Below are positions 49,021 to 58,556 of a DNA stretch of 64,000 nucleotides, one piece after another. The stretch covers positions 1,674,001 to 1,738,000 of the forward strand of contig NZ_SNWA01000001.1 in the NCBI RefSeq assembly GCF_004361815.1, given 5' to 3'. The notes below the pieces were generated by a model. That model worked only from the letters and a program-made list of their open reading frames with translations. It had not been told where the DNA came from and ran no database searches. The stretch's first letter is position 1. The number at the start of each line of letters is the position of its first letter. A program made the translations under genes and the position numbers. This stretch comes from Paraburkholderia sp. BL10I2N1 (GTDB taxonomy: Bacteria > Pseudomonadota > Gammaproteobacteria > Burkholderiales > Burkholderiaceae).

Positions 49021-49707
49021 CGAGCCGCCGCTCCGCACGCGATCGACTTCGGCACTGACGGACCGCACAGCGCGCGGCTGGCTTTTCAGCCTGCCAGGTT
49101 CGCGCGCAGCTACCGGCAATCAGCGCACGATTTCCGCCGGATGCGACTAAAAAAATCACCGCACAATGCGTAACGGTCAGCGGAAATTCATCACCTTGAC
49201 TTCATTTTGACGGATGGTAATGCATGGTGGCTCGATAATGGACTGTAGCGGCGGCTGTCAACCGGCGGCGGCCTGCGCGTGTGGCGCGCCGCGCCGTGTC
49301 GGGAGTGGCAAAAGGCGCGGCAGGCAAGAGGCCGAATCGCGGGAACCGTAAGGCTCGCGTGCTATCATCCTGTAAGCTTTTTTGGCCCGTTGGCATGCAC
49401 TGAAAACAACGACTCAAGCAGCCCGAACGGTTGCCGGCATGATGGCTGCGCGGTTTGACCGCGTGGCGCCGGCCCAGTCCGGTTCGACTCCAGGCACGGG
49501 TACTCCTTACCCAAAGTCGGCCGGAACAACCAGTACTCTGGTTTTCGCAAGTGCACCGATGCCGCAGGTGGTTCTTTGCCACGCGGCGCGTTTGGGCGCC
49601 CGATTACCGCGTAAAATTGAATACTCAGGTCGCGAAAGCGCGCTTTGGCTCGCTCGCAGCAAACAGATACGAACAGACGTCGCAATGCGCAGAACAGGGG
49701 TGGGACT
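49021..49707. other. Long gene-free region upstream of the ferritin-like gene
   Basis: Nearly 690 bases. A weak promoter-like pair (ttgact at 49196-49201, taatgc 16 bases on) is the best I find; an alternative is ttgacg (49207-49212). No convincing ORF or RNA gene. A T-arm-like ggttcgactcc at about 49481 has no matching acceptor stem, so it is not a tRNA. Confidence 0.35.
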
Positions 49708-50586
49708 ATGAACACCATGCTTTATCCGGAACTTTACAAATCGCTCGAATCCGTTCGATGGGACATGGAGAAAGACATTCCCTGGGATAAATTCGACGCA
49801 TCGCTGCTCACCGACGAGCAGGCGGCAACGATCAAGATGAACGCAATCACCGAATGGTCCGCGTTGCCCGCCACGGAAATGTTCCTGCGCGATAACCACC
49901 ATGACAGCGATTTCTCGGCATTCATGAGCGTGTGGTTTTTCGAAGAACAGAAGCACTCTCTGGTGTTGATGGAATACCTGCGCCGCTTCAAACCGGAACT
50001 CTGCCCGACCGAGGAAGAACTGCACGCGGTGCGCTTTGAATTCGATCCGGCGCCGCCGCTTGAAACGCTGATGTTGCATTTCTGCGGTGAAATCCGCCTG
50101 AATCACTGGTATCGCCGCGCGGCCGAATGGCACACCGAGCCGGTCATCAAGGCCATCTACGAAACGATTTCGCGCGACGAAGCGCGTCATGGCGGCGCCT
50201 ACCTGCGCTACATGAAGAAGGCGATGGCGCAGACGGGCGATATCGCCCGCGCGGCATTCGCGAAGATCGGCGTGTTGATGGCGTCGGCGCGCCGCACCGA
50301 AAAGCCGCTGCATCCGACCAACCTGCACGTCAATCAGGCGCTGTTCCCGCGTGACACGATCCAGTCGCGTCTGCCGGATCCGGAATGGCTGGAACGCTGG
50401 CTCGACGAACAGATCCGTTTCGACGACGGCTGGGAAAAGAAGGTGGTCGAACGCATCCTGCACAACCTGTCGATCCTGTTCGAGCGCACGTTCAATACGG
50501 CGCAGGAACTGAACCGCTATCGCAAGGAAGTAGTCGCACGTCTGCAGGCATCGCAGGGTGTGACCGAGCAGCAACAACCTGCCTGA
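49708..50586 (+). CDS. Diiron ferritin-like domain protein
   Basis: A 292-aa protein with a four-helix ferritin-like core. The carboxylate-bridged diiron set is complete: Glu49, Glu80xxHis83 (FFEEQKH), Glu128 (CGEIR) and Glu158xxHis161 (RDEARHGG), a classical E-ExxH-E-ExxH arrangement. The length and a C-terminal region of about 110 residues (after 180) with a long RFDDGWEKKVVERI helix are larger than ferritin and like acyl-ACP desaturase/R2-type oxygenases. Start at 49708 (gcaggggtgggact upstream). The substrate is unknown; a fatty-acid or aromatic monooxygenase is possible. Confidence 0.8.
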   Translation: MNTMLYPELYKSLESVRWDMEKDIPWDKFDASLLTDEQAATIKMNAITEWSALPATEMFLRDNHHDSDFSAFMSVWFFEEQKHSLVLMEYLRRFKPELCPTEEELHAVRFEFDPAPPLETLMLHFCGEIRLNHWYRRAAEWHTEPVIKAIYETISRDEARHGGAYLRYMKKAMAQTGDIARAAFAKIGVLMASARRTEKPLHPTNLHVNQALFPRDTIQSRLPDPEWLERWLDEQIRFDDGWEKKVVERILHNLSILFERTFNTAQELNRYRKEVVARLQASQGVTEQQQPA

Positions 50587-50658
50587 TGCGCAGGGCGCGT
50601 CGCCGGTGCGTCTGACAGGCGCTATACCGGGCAACGGACACGCAGTACCTCAGGCGAA

Positions 50659-50703
50659 AACACGGCCCGGCAGGCATTAGCTTCCCGGGTCGTTTTCTTT
50701 TCT
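50659..50703 (+). terminator. Rho-independent terminator
   Basis: acggcccgg (50662-50670) pairs with ccgggtcgt (50685-50693, one G-U) around a 14-base loop, followed by a T-rich tract to 50703. It ends the ferritin-like gene before rfaE2. Confidence 0.75.
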
Positions 50704-50771
50704 GTTTCAATTTCCACACCAGGCGCACCGCAGGTGCCTGCGCCGCCATTTCACCTTTTTCGGTCTTTTCC

Positions 50772-51254
50772 ATGCCTGCTACATTCGAACGCAAGATCAC
50801 GACCCGCGAAGCGCTCACCCAGATCCGTTCCTCGCTGCCCGGCCCGGTGGTCTTCACCAACGGCGTGTTTGACATCCTGCATCGCGGCCATGTCACGTAT
50901 CTCGCGGACGCCAAAGCGCTGGGTGCGTGTCTGGTCGTCGGTGTGAACAGCGATGCTTCGGTGCGTATGCTCGGCAAGGGCGACGATCGCCCGATCAACA
51001 ACGACGCTGACCGGATGGCGCTGCTTGCGGCGCTGGAGAGTGTCGACTGGGTTGTGCGCTTCGAAGAGCGGACGCCGATCGCGCTGATCGAAGCCGTGCA
51101 CCCTGACATCCTCGTCAAGGGCGGCGACTACGACATGGATACGCTACCCGAATCCGCTCTGGTGCGCGGCTGGGGCGGCCGCGCGCTAGCGATTCCATTC
51201 GAGCACGACCGCTCGACGACCGCTTTGCTCAGCAAGGTTCGCGCGCAGGGCTGA
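50772..51254 (+). CDS. rfaE2: D-glycero-beta-D-manno-heptose 1-phosphate adenylyltransferase
   Basis: A 160-aa nucleotidyltransferase making ADP-heptose for the lipopolysaccharide inner core. The nucleotidylyltransferase motif HRGH (37-40) in TNGVFDILHRGH and the KGGDY loop near the C terminus are characteristic. It corresponds to the C-terminal half of bifunctional HldE; in beta-proteobacteria it is a separate gene. The kinase gene (rfaE1/hldA) is not in the window. A U-rich leader and terminator precede it. Confidence 0.92.
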   Translation: MPATFERKITTREALTQIRSSLPGPVVFTNGVFDILHRGHVTYLADAKALGACLVVGVNSDASVRMLGKGDDRPINNDADRMALLAALESVDWVVRFEERTPIALIEAVHPDILVKGGDYDMDTLPESALVRGWGGRALAIPFEHDRSTTALLSKVRAQG

Positions 51255-51260
51255 GCGCGC

Positions 51261-51500
51261 TTATTGCGTCAGCGTCGACGACTGGATCGGCGGGGTAGGT
51301 GCGGGTGCGCCGACCACCGCCTGATCGGCTGCCTCGGCTGCAGAAAGCGGGCGCACCTTCAGCGTTTCCGGATGAATCTGCCGGCTTACGCGATTCGGCT
51401 CATGCGAGTCGAACGTCGGGAGTGGTCCGAGCATGCCGCGCAGCGCGGCGAATGCGAGCCCGTTGACAAGAATCAGGATGGCGATCAGCCAGCGTAGCAT
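51261..51500 (-). CDS. Small single-pass membrane protein
   Basis: A 79-aa protein. The start at 51500 has ggagatcccgacg upstream. A membrane helix is at about 4-20 (LIAILILVNGLAFAAL), possibly a signal anchor, followed by a short Pro/Ala-rich periplasmic tail. It sits 180 bp downstream of coaX, on the same strand, and is conserved in position in related species as I recall. Function unknown. Confidence 0.55.
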   Translation of the reverse strand: MLRWLIAILILVNGLAFAALRGMLGPLPTFDSHEPNRVSRQIHPETLKVRPLSAAEAADQAVVGAPAPTPPIQSSTLTQ

Positions 51501-51680
51501 CGTCGGGATCTCCGTCGAATGAATGAGGCAGTCATGGGAAGGCGTTGGCGCTGCCGGAATTGCGCGCTTCGCGGCAGGCTGCGGCTGTGACGCGTGACGG
51601 CGCGCATGCCAGTTCGGTGGAAAGCGTACTTTCCATGCCCGCCAGCGCGGCAACCATATCAGATTGCATGCACGCACTCG

Positions 51681-52514
51681 TCACGCGGGCTGTGCACCGC
51701 TGTCTTCGGCGGCGATCAATGCAAGGCCGGATAGCACGAGCGAGTCGTGGCGGGTATGCGGGACCTTGAGCGCGGCGGTCACTTCATCGGCCGCACCGCC
51801 GCCGATTACGAGCCGTACCGGCACCTGCCACGTTTCCGTCAGGTCGTGCCACATCCGTTCAATCAAGCCGGCCTGTGCCAGCGCGCAACCTGCGGACAGC
51901 GAACTGTGTGTATCCGTCGCGAACGTCGGGCCACGGCGCGTGCCGCTCGCCAGCAGGTCGCGGGCGGATGTTGCGTCGAGCGTCGGCAGTTGTGCAGTGT
52001 GTTCGCCGAGTGAGCGCATCATCAGCGACCAGCCGGGGGCGATCAGGCCGCCGACAAACGTGCCGTCCGCACGCAGTGCTTCGAGTGTGGTTGCCGTGCC
52101 GAATGTCGCGATCAGCAAGGGCTCGCCAGGAAACGCCGCATGCGCGCCGATCAATCCGGCCCAACGGTCGCTACCGAGCGCCGACGGTGCCGTATAACCG
52201 TTCGTGACCCCGCATTGCTGGGCGACGGCGCGGATCGTCGTGCGCGGCAGGGAAGGCCAGCGCGCGCTGAGCAGCGCGTCGATGCGGCGCGCGACCGCAT
52301 CGCCGGCGACGTTCGAAATCCACGCGCTGCCAGGCGTCGGCAATGGCGACCAGTCGGGTTCGTCCGCCGAACGTGCGATATCGGGGGCATCGTCCGTCGT
52401 GCGGGTGCCGTGTTCAAATGCGCCGGCATGCGTACGGGTGCCGTGCGCGTCGACAAGCGCCCACTTGACCCGGCTGTTGCCGGCGTCGATCAGCAGAAAG
52501 GGTGCACCGCTCAT
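51681..52514 (-). CDS. coaX: Type III pantothenate kinase
   Basis: A 277-aa ASKHA-fold kinase phosphorylating pantothenate, the first CoA step. The N-terminal [11 protein letters not shown] (10-20) holds the phosphate-binding Asp and Asn/Ser; [10 protein letters not shown] and the FGTATT loop are the family motifs. The ATG at 52514 overlaps the birA stop (ATGA), so the two are translationally coupled, a pairing common in beta-proteobacteria. A long upstream ORF from 53006 is spurious. Confidence 0.92.
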   Translation of the reverse strand: MSGAPFLLIDAGNSRVKWALVDAHGTRTHAGAFEHGTRTTDDAPDIARSADEPDWSPLPTPGSAWISNVAGDAVARRIDALLSARWPSLPRTTIRAVAQQCGVTNGYTAPSALGSDRWAGLIGAHAAFPGEPLLIATFGTATTLEALRADGTFVGGLIAPGWSLMMRSLGEHTAQLPTLDATSARDLLASGTRRGPTFATDTHSSLSAGCALAQAGLIERMWHDLTETWQVPVRLVIGGGAADEVTAALKVPHTRHDSLVLSGLALIAAEDSGAQPA

Positions 52515-53416
52515 GCGTGGCCGTCGGCGAGACGTAGCGACACGTCGCCGGTGGAGATGGCCTCGCGGCCGGAGGCGGTATCGAGTAGCAACTGGCCGCT
52601 TTCGTCGACGCCCGCCGCAATGCCGCGCGAAACTTCGACGCCCTGTTCGATCAGCACGACTTCGCGCCCCGCGTAACCGTGGCACGCATTCCAGCGCTGA
52701 CGGAACGGCGCGAAACCGCCTGACGCGAAGCGCTGCAACGCGGGTTCGAGCGCATTCAACTCGGCGGCAAGGGTATCGGTGAGATTGGCGTTCGGCAGTG
52801 CGCGCGATAGTGCGGTCGGCGTCGTGCCACGGGCTTGTGGTGGCGCGTCGGCGTTCAGTGCACCGACCTTCGCGGCGAGTTCGTCGGCGCCTTTCACGTT
52901 CGTACCGATGCCGATCACCACCGCGCTCGCATCGGCTGTGCTCCATGCCGTTTCGATGAGGATGCCGGCGAGCTTGTCGCCTTCGAAGAGCACGTCGTTG
53001 GGCCACTTCAGCGAGATCTGACCCGGCGCGTTAAGCGGCAGCGAGCGCAGGCCATCGACCAGCGCGACGCCCACCGCGAGGCTGAGCCCCGCCAGCCCTT
53101 CGAGCGGACGCGGCAGCACGCAGCCGACGGAAAACAGCAGTGCGTTGCCGGGTTCGGCATACCAGGGGCGTCCGCGTCGTCCGCGGCCGGCGGTCTGGAG
53201 ATAGGCGACGCGGACCATCGGCCGGGGCAGGGCACTGGCCTTGCGCGGTAACGACTTGAGGTGAGCCATCAGATCGGCGTTGGTAGAGCCGGTTTCTTCG
53301 ACGATTTCGATCGGCCAGGCAAGCGCGGCGGGACCGAACAGCGTGACCGCGCGTTCGCGGTCGATGCGCCATTCGCCGGGCGGAGCGGCGTCGGTAGGGG
53401 TGGTCCTTGGATTCAT
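52511..53416 (-). CDS. birA: Biotin-[acetyl-CoA-carboxylase] ligase (no DNA-binding domain)
   Basis: A 301-aa biotin-protein ligase. The ATP/biotinyl-AMP loop GRGRRGRPW, the SLKWPNDVL motif and the C-terminal SH3-like domain (from about 245) are present. The N terminus has no winged HTH, so it is a class I ligase without repressor function. It biotinylates the carboxyl carrier proteins of acyl-CoA carboxylases. Therefore it cannot regulate the bio operon (13.5-18 kb) by the E. coli mechanism. Coupled to coaX by ATGA. The start at 53416 gives a usual family length. Confidence 0.93.
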   Translation of the reverse strand: MNPRTTPTDAAPPGEWRIDRERAVTLFGPAALAWPIEIVEETGSTNADLMAHLKSLPRKASALPRPMVRVAYLQTAGRGRRGRPWYAEPGNALLFSVGCVLPRPLEGLAGLSLAVGVALVDGLRSLPLNAPGQISLKWPNDVLFEGDKLAGILIETAWSTADASAVVIGIGTNVKGADELAAKVGALNADAPPQARGTTPTALSRALPNANLTDTLAAELNALEPALQRFASGGFAPFRQRWNACHGYAGREVVLIEQGVEVSRGIAAGVDESGQLLLDTASGREAISTGDVSLRLADGHA

Positions 53417-53629
53417 GAGACGTATTGTAGTAGCCAGTGGCGACGAACGGGCCGACAGGGGCCGACAGATCGCGGGGCAACCCCGCTGGCAGCGCCGCCC
53501 ATAGCGCTGCCGACAACCGTGCCGATAGCCGCACAGACAAACGCGCCGGCAACCGGGCGTAGTTGTGCGGCCCAAACACGGCGCCTTCGTTACAATGGCC
53601 GCAGATTCCATCAAGCGAACCAGCGATCC

Positions 53630-54763
53630 TTGAACCACGATACTCCGCCCGGCCTCGAAGTCGCGGCTGGCAGCCAGGGAAAGGTCGTCCGTCTATCCGG
53701 TCAGTGGACGGCGCTCGCGCTCGCGCGTGACAAGGCGCGTCGCGGCGGTGCGGTGCTCAAGCTGGGCGCGCTCGCCAGCGAGAAGGTCAGCCAGTGGGAC
53801 CTGTCGCACGTGGCCCGGATGGATCACGTCGGCGGCCAGGCGCTATGGCGCGTCTGGGGCCGCCGGATGCCGGCCGAGCTGGTCGCGCTCAACGACACGC
53901 AGCGCGAGATCTTCGAGCGCATCGCGCTGCTCGACGCGGCGCGCGACAACCCGGAGCCGGTGCTGCGCATCGATCCGTTCACGCGCCTCGGCCTGACGAT
54001 CTTCTCCTTCTTCGAGCACCTGTACGGCGGCATCGCGATGTTCGGCCGCGTCGTGATCGATCTGCTCCTGGTGGCGCGCAACCCGAAAGTCACCCCGTGG
54101 ACCGAGATCTCGGCGAACGTCTACAACGCGGGCGCCCGGGCCATGCCGATCACCGCGCTGGTCGGCTTCCTGATCGGCATCGTGCTGAGCTACCTGTCGG
54201 CGCAGCAGCTGCGGCAGTTCGGCGCGAACCAGTTCATCGTCAACCTGCTGGGGCTCGCGATCATCCGCGAGCTCGGGCCGGTGCTCGCGGCGATCCTGGT
54301 GGCGGGGCGCTCGGGCTCGGCGATCACCGCGCAGATCGGCGTGATGCGCGTCACCGAGGAGCTCGACGCGATGCGCGTGATGGGCATCCCGCACGGTCTG
54401 CGGCTGATCCTGCCGCGCGTGCTGGCGCTGGCGATTGCGATGCCGCTGCTCGTGATGTGGACCAACATCATCGCGCTGACGGGCGGCGCGGTGGCCGCGA
54501 AGATCGTGCTGGGCATCGACATGTCGTTTTTCGCGCGGGCGCTGCCGGGCGTGGTGCCGATCGCGAACCTGTGGCTCGGGCTCGGCAAGGGCATGGCGTT
54601 CGGCGTGCTGATCGCGATCGTCGGCTGTCACTTCGGGTTTCGCATCAAGGCCAATTCGCAGAGCCTGGGTGAAGGCACGACGGCGTCGGTGGTGACGTCG
54701 ATCACGGTCGTGATTCTCGCGGACGCGGTGTTCGCGATTCTCTTCCAGCGCGTGGGGATCTGA
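53630..54763 (+). CDS. mlaE: STAS-MlaE fusion, lipid ABC transporter permease
   Basis: A 377-aa protein. The N-terminal STAS-like domain (about 17-105; RLSGQWTALALARDK and WDLSHVARMDHVGGQ) is fused to an MlaE permease (about 120-377) with the conserved EH/VYNAGARAMPITALVG region and the TEELDAMRVMGI loop. I start it at TTG 53630, the last start-type codon before the STAS domain; no in-frame ATG upstream gives a sensible protein. The STAS module replaces the separate MlaB subunit of E. coli. It ends with TGATG overlapping the mlaF start by one base. It transports phospholipids across the periplasm together with MlaF and MlaD. Confidence 0.88.
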   Translation: MNHDTPPGLEVAAGSQGKVVRLSGQWTALALARDKARRGGAVLKLGALASEKVSQWDLSHVARMDHVGGQALWRVWGRRMPAELVALNDTQREIFERIALLDAARDNPEPVLRIDPFTRLGLTIFSFFEHLYGGIAMFGRVVIDLLLVARNPKVTPWTEISANVYNAGARAMPITALVGFLIGIVLSYLSAQQLRQFGANQFIVNLLGLAIIRELGPVLAAILVAGRSGSAITAQIGVMRVTEELDAMRVMGIPHGLRLILPRVLALAIAMPLLVMWTNIIALTGGAVAAKIVLGIDMSFFARALPGVVPIANLWLGLGKGMAFGVLIAIVGCHFGFRIKANSQSLGEGTTASVVTSITVVILADAVFAILFQRVGI

Positions 54764-55641
54764 TGACAGCGCCGCTCGCCCCGGCCGTGCGCGGCCATCC
54801 GATGCCCGAGATCGCCGAGCCGGTGATCGAGGTGCGCGAGCTCACCAAGCGCTATGGACGCACGATCATCCATCAGCACCTGAACTTCGAGGTGCGGCGC
54901 GGGGAGATCGTGTCGGTTGTGGGCGGCTCGGGTTCGGGCAAGACGACGCTGGTGCGGCAGATTCTCGGGCTCGAGCGTCAGAGCGCGGGCACCATCAAGC
55001 TGTTCGGCGAGGATACGTCGACGATGTCGCCGGAGAACGCGCGCCTGCTGCGCAGCCGTTCGGGGATGCTGTTTCAGCGTGGCGCGCTGTTCTCGTCGCT
55101 GTCGGTGTTCGACAACGTCGCGCAGCCGCTCCGCGAACTGGGCAAGGTGCCGGAGGACCTGCTGCGCGACATCGTGATGCTGAAGCTGGAAATGGTGGGG
55201 CTGCCGTGCAGGCATGCGTCGAAGATGCCGGCGGCGCTGTCGGGTGGGATGGTCAAGCGGGTGGGCATTGCGCGGGCGATTGCGCTGGAGCCGGAGCTGC
55301 TGTTTCTCGACGAACCGACGGCGGGGCTCGATCCGCAGGCGTCGGACGAGTTCGTCGAGCTGATCAGCACGCTGCACCGGGCGCTGGGGCTCACGGTCGT
55401 GATGGTGACGCACGACCTGGATACGATGATCGCGCTGTCCACGCGGGTGGCGGTGCTGGCCGAGCGCAAGGTGCTGGTGGCCGCCCCGGTCGAGGAAGTG
55501 GCGGGTGTGGATGATCCGTTCATCCGCGAGTATTTCCTCGGCCTGCGTGGCCGCCGCGCCTTGCAGGCGCTGCCGCCGGAGCGCCGCGCGAAGCTGCCGC
55601 CGGCGGCGCTCGAACCGGCATCGGCCGACGTGCCGCTGTGA
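54763..55641 (+). CDS. mlaF: MlaF-type ABC transporter ATPase
   Basis: A 292-aa ABC ATPase with Walker A GGSGSGKTT (54-62), the LSGGMVKRVGIARA signature, Walker B LLFLDEPTAGLDP and the switch His. The C-terminal 35 residues beyond the usual end (RGRRALQALPPERRAK..) are an extra Arg/Pro-rich tail. It is coupled to mlaE by a 1-base overlap and to mlaD by 19 bp. It powers lipid movement by the MCE complex. Confidence 0.9.
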   Translation: MTAPLAPAVRGHPMPEIAEPVIEVRELTKRYGRTIIHQHLNFEVRRGEIVSVVGGSGSGKTTLVRQILGLERQSAGTIKLFGEDTSTMSPENARLLRSRSGMLFQRGALFSSLSVFDNVAQPLRELGKVPEDLLRDIVMLKLEMVGLPCRHASKMPAALSGGMVKRVGIARAIALEPELLFLDEPTAGLDPQASDEFVELISTLHRALGLTVVMVTHDLDTMIALSTRVAVLAERKVLVAAPVEEVAGVDDPFIREYFLGLRGRRALQALPPERRAKLPPAALEPASADVPL

Positions 55642-55660
55642 GAATCCTGGGGACCTGACG

Positions 55661-56623
55661 ATGGAAAACAAATCACATGCGTTCTGGGCCGGGCTCTTCA
55701 CAGTCTTGCTGGCGCTGGCGATCGGCATAGGGGCGTTCCTGCTCAACGTCGACCGGTCGGTGCGCGAACCGTACGACCTGATTGCGCGGACCAGTGTGAC
55801 CGGGCTTTCCCCAGATGCCGCCGTGCGCTTTCGCGGGCTGGGTGTCGGCAGGGTGCAGTCGATCAAGTTCGATCCGGATCATCCGGGCCAGATCGTGATC
55901 CGGATCATGGTCGACCAGCGCGCGCCGATCACGCATTCGACCTTCGGTAGTCTCAGCTTCCAGGGGGTCACCGGGATCGCGTTCATCCAGCTCGACGACA
56001 CGGGCAAGGATCCGACGCCGCTACCGTCATCGGCGAAGCAGGTCGCGCAGTTGCCGATGCGTCCGGGCCTGTTCGACCAGTTGCAGCTGCGCGGCGATAT
56101 CCTGCTGCACAAGCTGGAAAAAGTGGCAGACGACGTCGACGACATGCTGTCGCCCGAGATGCGAGCTCAGTTGCAGGCGACGGTCGCGAGCATGCAGCAT
56201 GCCGCCGATGGCGTCGCCACGCTTTCGCAGCAGATGGCGCCGGTCGCCGGCAAACTGCCGGCCACGTTGCACGAACTGGATCAGACGCTCGCGTCGACGA
56301 ACCAGTTGATCACCAGCCTGAACCGGCCCGACGGTCCGTTCGAAATGAACCTGAACAAGGTGGGCACGGCCGCGCAGCAGTCGGGTGCGGCCCTGACGTC
56401 GATCCAATCGACAGTGCAGGAACTGTCGGCGCGTGTAGGTTACGACACGCTGCCGCGCGTCAATTCGCTTTCCGACGACGTGCGCAGCGCCGCGCGCTCG
56501 ATCGATCGTGCCGCCGATACGTTCAGCACCAATCCGCGTGGCGTGCTGTTCGGCGCTACGCCTGCCGCCCCGGGACCGCGCGAGCCAGGTTTCTCCTGGC
56601 CCGCGGACCGTACAGCACAATGA
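55661..56623 (+). CDS. mlaD: MlaD/MCE family protein
   Basis: A 320-aa protein with one N-terminal membrane helix (about 8-28, FWAGLFTVLLALAIGIGAFLL) and one MCE domain (about 38-115, starting DLIARTSVTGLSPDAAVRFRGL). A long coiled-coil periplasmic region (about 140-270) follows, then a Pro-rich tail. It is longer than E. coli MlaD (about 183 aa), like beta-proteobacterial and Pqi-type single-MCE proteins with a helical needle. The start at 55661 is 19 bases after mlaF. It presumably forms the hexameric periplasmic channel of the transporter. Confidence 0.88.
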   Translation: MENKSHAFWAGLFTVLLALAIGIGAFLLNVDRSVREPYDLIARTSVTGLSPDAAVRFRGLGVGRVQSIKFDPDHPGQIVIRIMVDQRAPITHSTFGSLSFQGVTGIAFIQLDDTGKDPTPLPSSAKQVAQLPMRPGLFDQLQLRGDILLHKLEKVADDVDDMLSPEMRAQLQATVASMQHAADGVATLSQQMAPVAGKLPATLHELDQTLASTNQLITSLNRPDGPFEMNLNKVGTAAQQSGAALTSIQSTVQELSARVGYDTLPRVNSLSDDVRSAARSIDRAADTFSTNPRGVLFGATPAAPGPREPGFSWPADRTAQ

Positions 56624-56642
56624 CTTGAAGAGGAAGATTGCA

Positions 56643-57266
56643 ATGCCACGCTCGACCAGACGTTTCGGCTTCTCAGGCACCGCGCCTGCGCTACTGCTCG
56701 CGCTTGGCGTGCTGTCGGGCTGTGCCGGGACGCCAGCGGCGCTCTCCGATATCCGCTACGACTTCGGGCCCGCGACGCCGCCCGCGGCAAGCGGCACGAT
56801 GCCGGCGGTCAAGGTGCTGGACGTGACCGCGCCCGACCCGCTCAATTCGGACAACCTGAACTACCGGCTGAACTATGCCGATGCGCACCAACTCGCGTCG
56901 TATGCGAATAGCCACTGGACCATGCCGCCGTCGCAATTGCTGACGCAGCGTCTGCGCACCGCGCTCAGCTCACGCGGCACCGTATTGACCGGCGCCGATG
57001 GCGTGCGCGCGCCGGTCCTGCGGATCGATCTGCAGGAGTTCGAACAGGTCTTCGATGGCCGGGACGAGAGTCATGGTGCCGTCACCGCGCGCGTCACGCT
57101 TTTGCAGGATGGCAAGGTGCTCGGCCAGCGCACGTTCATCGCGCGCGCGCCGGCCAGTTCTTCCGATGCCGCGGGCGGTGCCCGCGCACTGGCCGCCGCC
57201 AGCGATGACCTCGTCGCCCAGGTCGCGGCCTGGCTCGGCGTGCAGGCGCTCGTCGCCGCGCAATGA
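56643..57266 (+). CDS. PqiC-like ABC-type transport auxiliary lipoprotein
   Basis: A 207-aa lipoprotein: lipobox LSGC with acylated Cys27, then a PqiC/YmbA-like (ABC_trans_aux) domain (RYDFGPATPP ... LNYADAHQLASYANSHW ... QLLTQRLRTALSS). PqiC-family lipoproteins sit at the outer membrane, contact the MCE needle and receive lipid. Its place directly after MlaEFD makes a four-gene MCE system. The start at 56643 has gaggaagattgca upstream. Confidence 0.85.
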   Translation: MPRSTRRFGFSGTAPALLLALGVLSGCAGTPAALSDIRYDFGPATPPAASGTMPAVKVLDVTAPDPLNSDNLNYRLNYADAHQLASYANSHWTMPPSQLLTQRLRTALSSRGTVLTGADGVRAPVLRIDLQEFEQVFDGRDESHGAVTARVTLLQDGKVLGQRTFIARAPASSSDAAGGARALAAASDDLVAQVAAWLGVQALVAAQ

Positions 57267-57298
57267 AGTGCCCGCAGCGCACGCTTCGAGGCCGCTGC

Positions 57299-58456
57299 AT
57301 GAGCGATAAACCCTGGCAGCGCCGCTCGTCGGCACTAGCAAGACAGGCGCTCGCGCTGTATGCGGCGCTGATCGTCTACGGTTCGCTGTATCCGTTCACT
57401 GGCTGGCGCTCGCTCGGGCTCGGGCCGTTCGACTATCTGTTCGATCCGCTGCCGCAGTACCTGACCGCGTTCGATGTCGTGACCAACGTGCTTGGCTACA
57501 TGCCGTTCGGCGCGCTCGTCGTGCTGGCGGCGTACCCGCGCTGGAGAGGCGCGCTGGCTGTCGGGCTGGCGTTCGCGCTCGGCACCTTGCTGTCGGGCAC
57601 GATGGAAGCGATCCAGACCTGGCTGCCGACGCGCGTCGCGTCCAATCTCGACCTGGCCGCCAACGTGCTGGGCGCCCTGCTCGGCGCTACGCTGATGTCG
57701 CCGGCAACCGGCATGCTGCTCGATCGCGGCGCGCTGCGGCGGCTGCGTTTCCTGTGGTTCGAGGACGATGCCGCGGAGCTGCTCGGGCTCACGCTGCTGT
57801 GGCCGTTCGCGACGATGCATCCCGCACCGCGCCTCTTCACCATCGGCGACTGGCCGCGCGAGCTGTGGCTGCGCTTCGATTCGACCATGCAGGACGCGCT
57901 GCTCGCATGGACGCCCGATCGGTGGCATGTGTCGTCGTGGCCTGCGCTCGTCGCGGGCTGGCTGCCCGACGAGGTCTGGGAAGCGGTACTGACCGCGCTG
58001 AGCCTCTTCGCTGCCTGCACGCTGGCGTCGCTGCCGATGCGTTCGCATGCGCCGCGTGTCAGACTGCTGTTCACCTTTATCGGCTTCACCCTGTTAGTGA
58101 AGGCCGGCGCGACGTTTCTGCAATCGCAAAGCGGCCTCGCGTTCGACTGGGCCACGCCGGGCGCGCTTGCCGGCCTTGTCGGCGGCACGCTAGCTGCGTT
58201 GCTTGCGCTCGCATTGCCGGCCACATGGCGCGTGATGCTCGCGGCTTGCGCGATGATTCTTGCGCTCGTGTTCGGCAATGTGCTGCCGGTGAATCCGTAT
58301 TTCGATGTCGTGCTCGCTGACTGGCGTCAGGGGCGGTATCTGCATTTCAACGGTCTGGCGCGCTGGCTGGCCTGGATGTGGCCGTACGCGGCGCTTGTCT
58401 GGCTCGCATTTTCGGTGGAGCGTGCGTGGCTCACGCGGCGGCGCGGGAGCGGCTGA
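57299..58456 (+). CDS. VanZ-like membrane protein
   Basis: A 385-aa polytopic membrane protein. The first half (about 15-145) matches the VanZ domain (LYPFTGWRSLG, FDVVTNVLGYMPFGAL, WLPTRVASNLDLAANVLG); the rest has several further hydrophobic segments and ends in a basic tail. I use ATG 57299 (cgaggccgctgc upstream); ATG 57263, overlapping the lipoprotein stop, adds 12 residues. VanZ proteins confer low-level glycopeptide tolerance in Gram-positives; their Gram-negative role is unknown. Confidence 0.8.
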   Translation: MSDKPWQRRSSALARQALALYAALIVYGSLYPFTGWRSLGLGPFDYLFDPLPQYLTAFDVVTNVLGYMPFGALVVLAAYPRWRGALAVGLAFALGTLLSGTMEAIQTWLPTRVASNLDLAANVLGALLGATLMSPATGMLLDRGALRRLRFLWFEDDAAELLGLTLLWPFATMHPAPRLFTIGDWPRELWLRFDSTMQDALLAWTPDRWHVSSWPALVAGWLPDEVWEAVLTALSLFAACTLASLPMRSHAPRVRLLFTFIGFTLLVKAGATFLQSQSGLAFDWATPGALAGLVGGTLAALLALALPATWRVMLAACAMILALVFGNVLPVNPYFDVVLADWRQGRYLHFNGLARWLAWMWPYAALVWLAFSVERAWLTRRRGSG

Positions 58457-58556
58457 CGGGCCTGCTCGCTATAATCGACCGGACTCGGCAGGCCAGCGGA
58501 CACAAGTGGATTCCCCCGAGCCTTCCAACTCTCTCAGTTTTCTCTCGCTGGACATC

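Noticed and set aside
49430..49520. tRNA-like T-arm (ggttcgactcc) upstream of the ferritin-like gene
   Set aside because: The T-stem has a mismatch, and no acceptor stem, D-arm or anticodon arm can be paired at the right distances.
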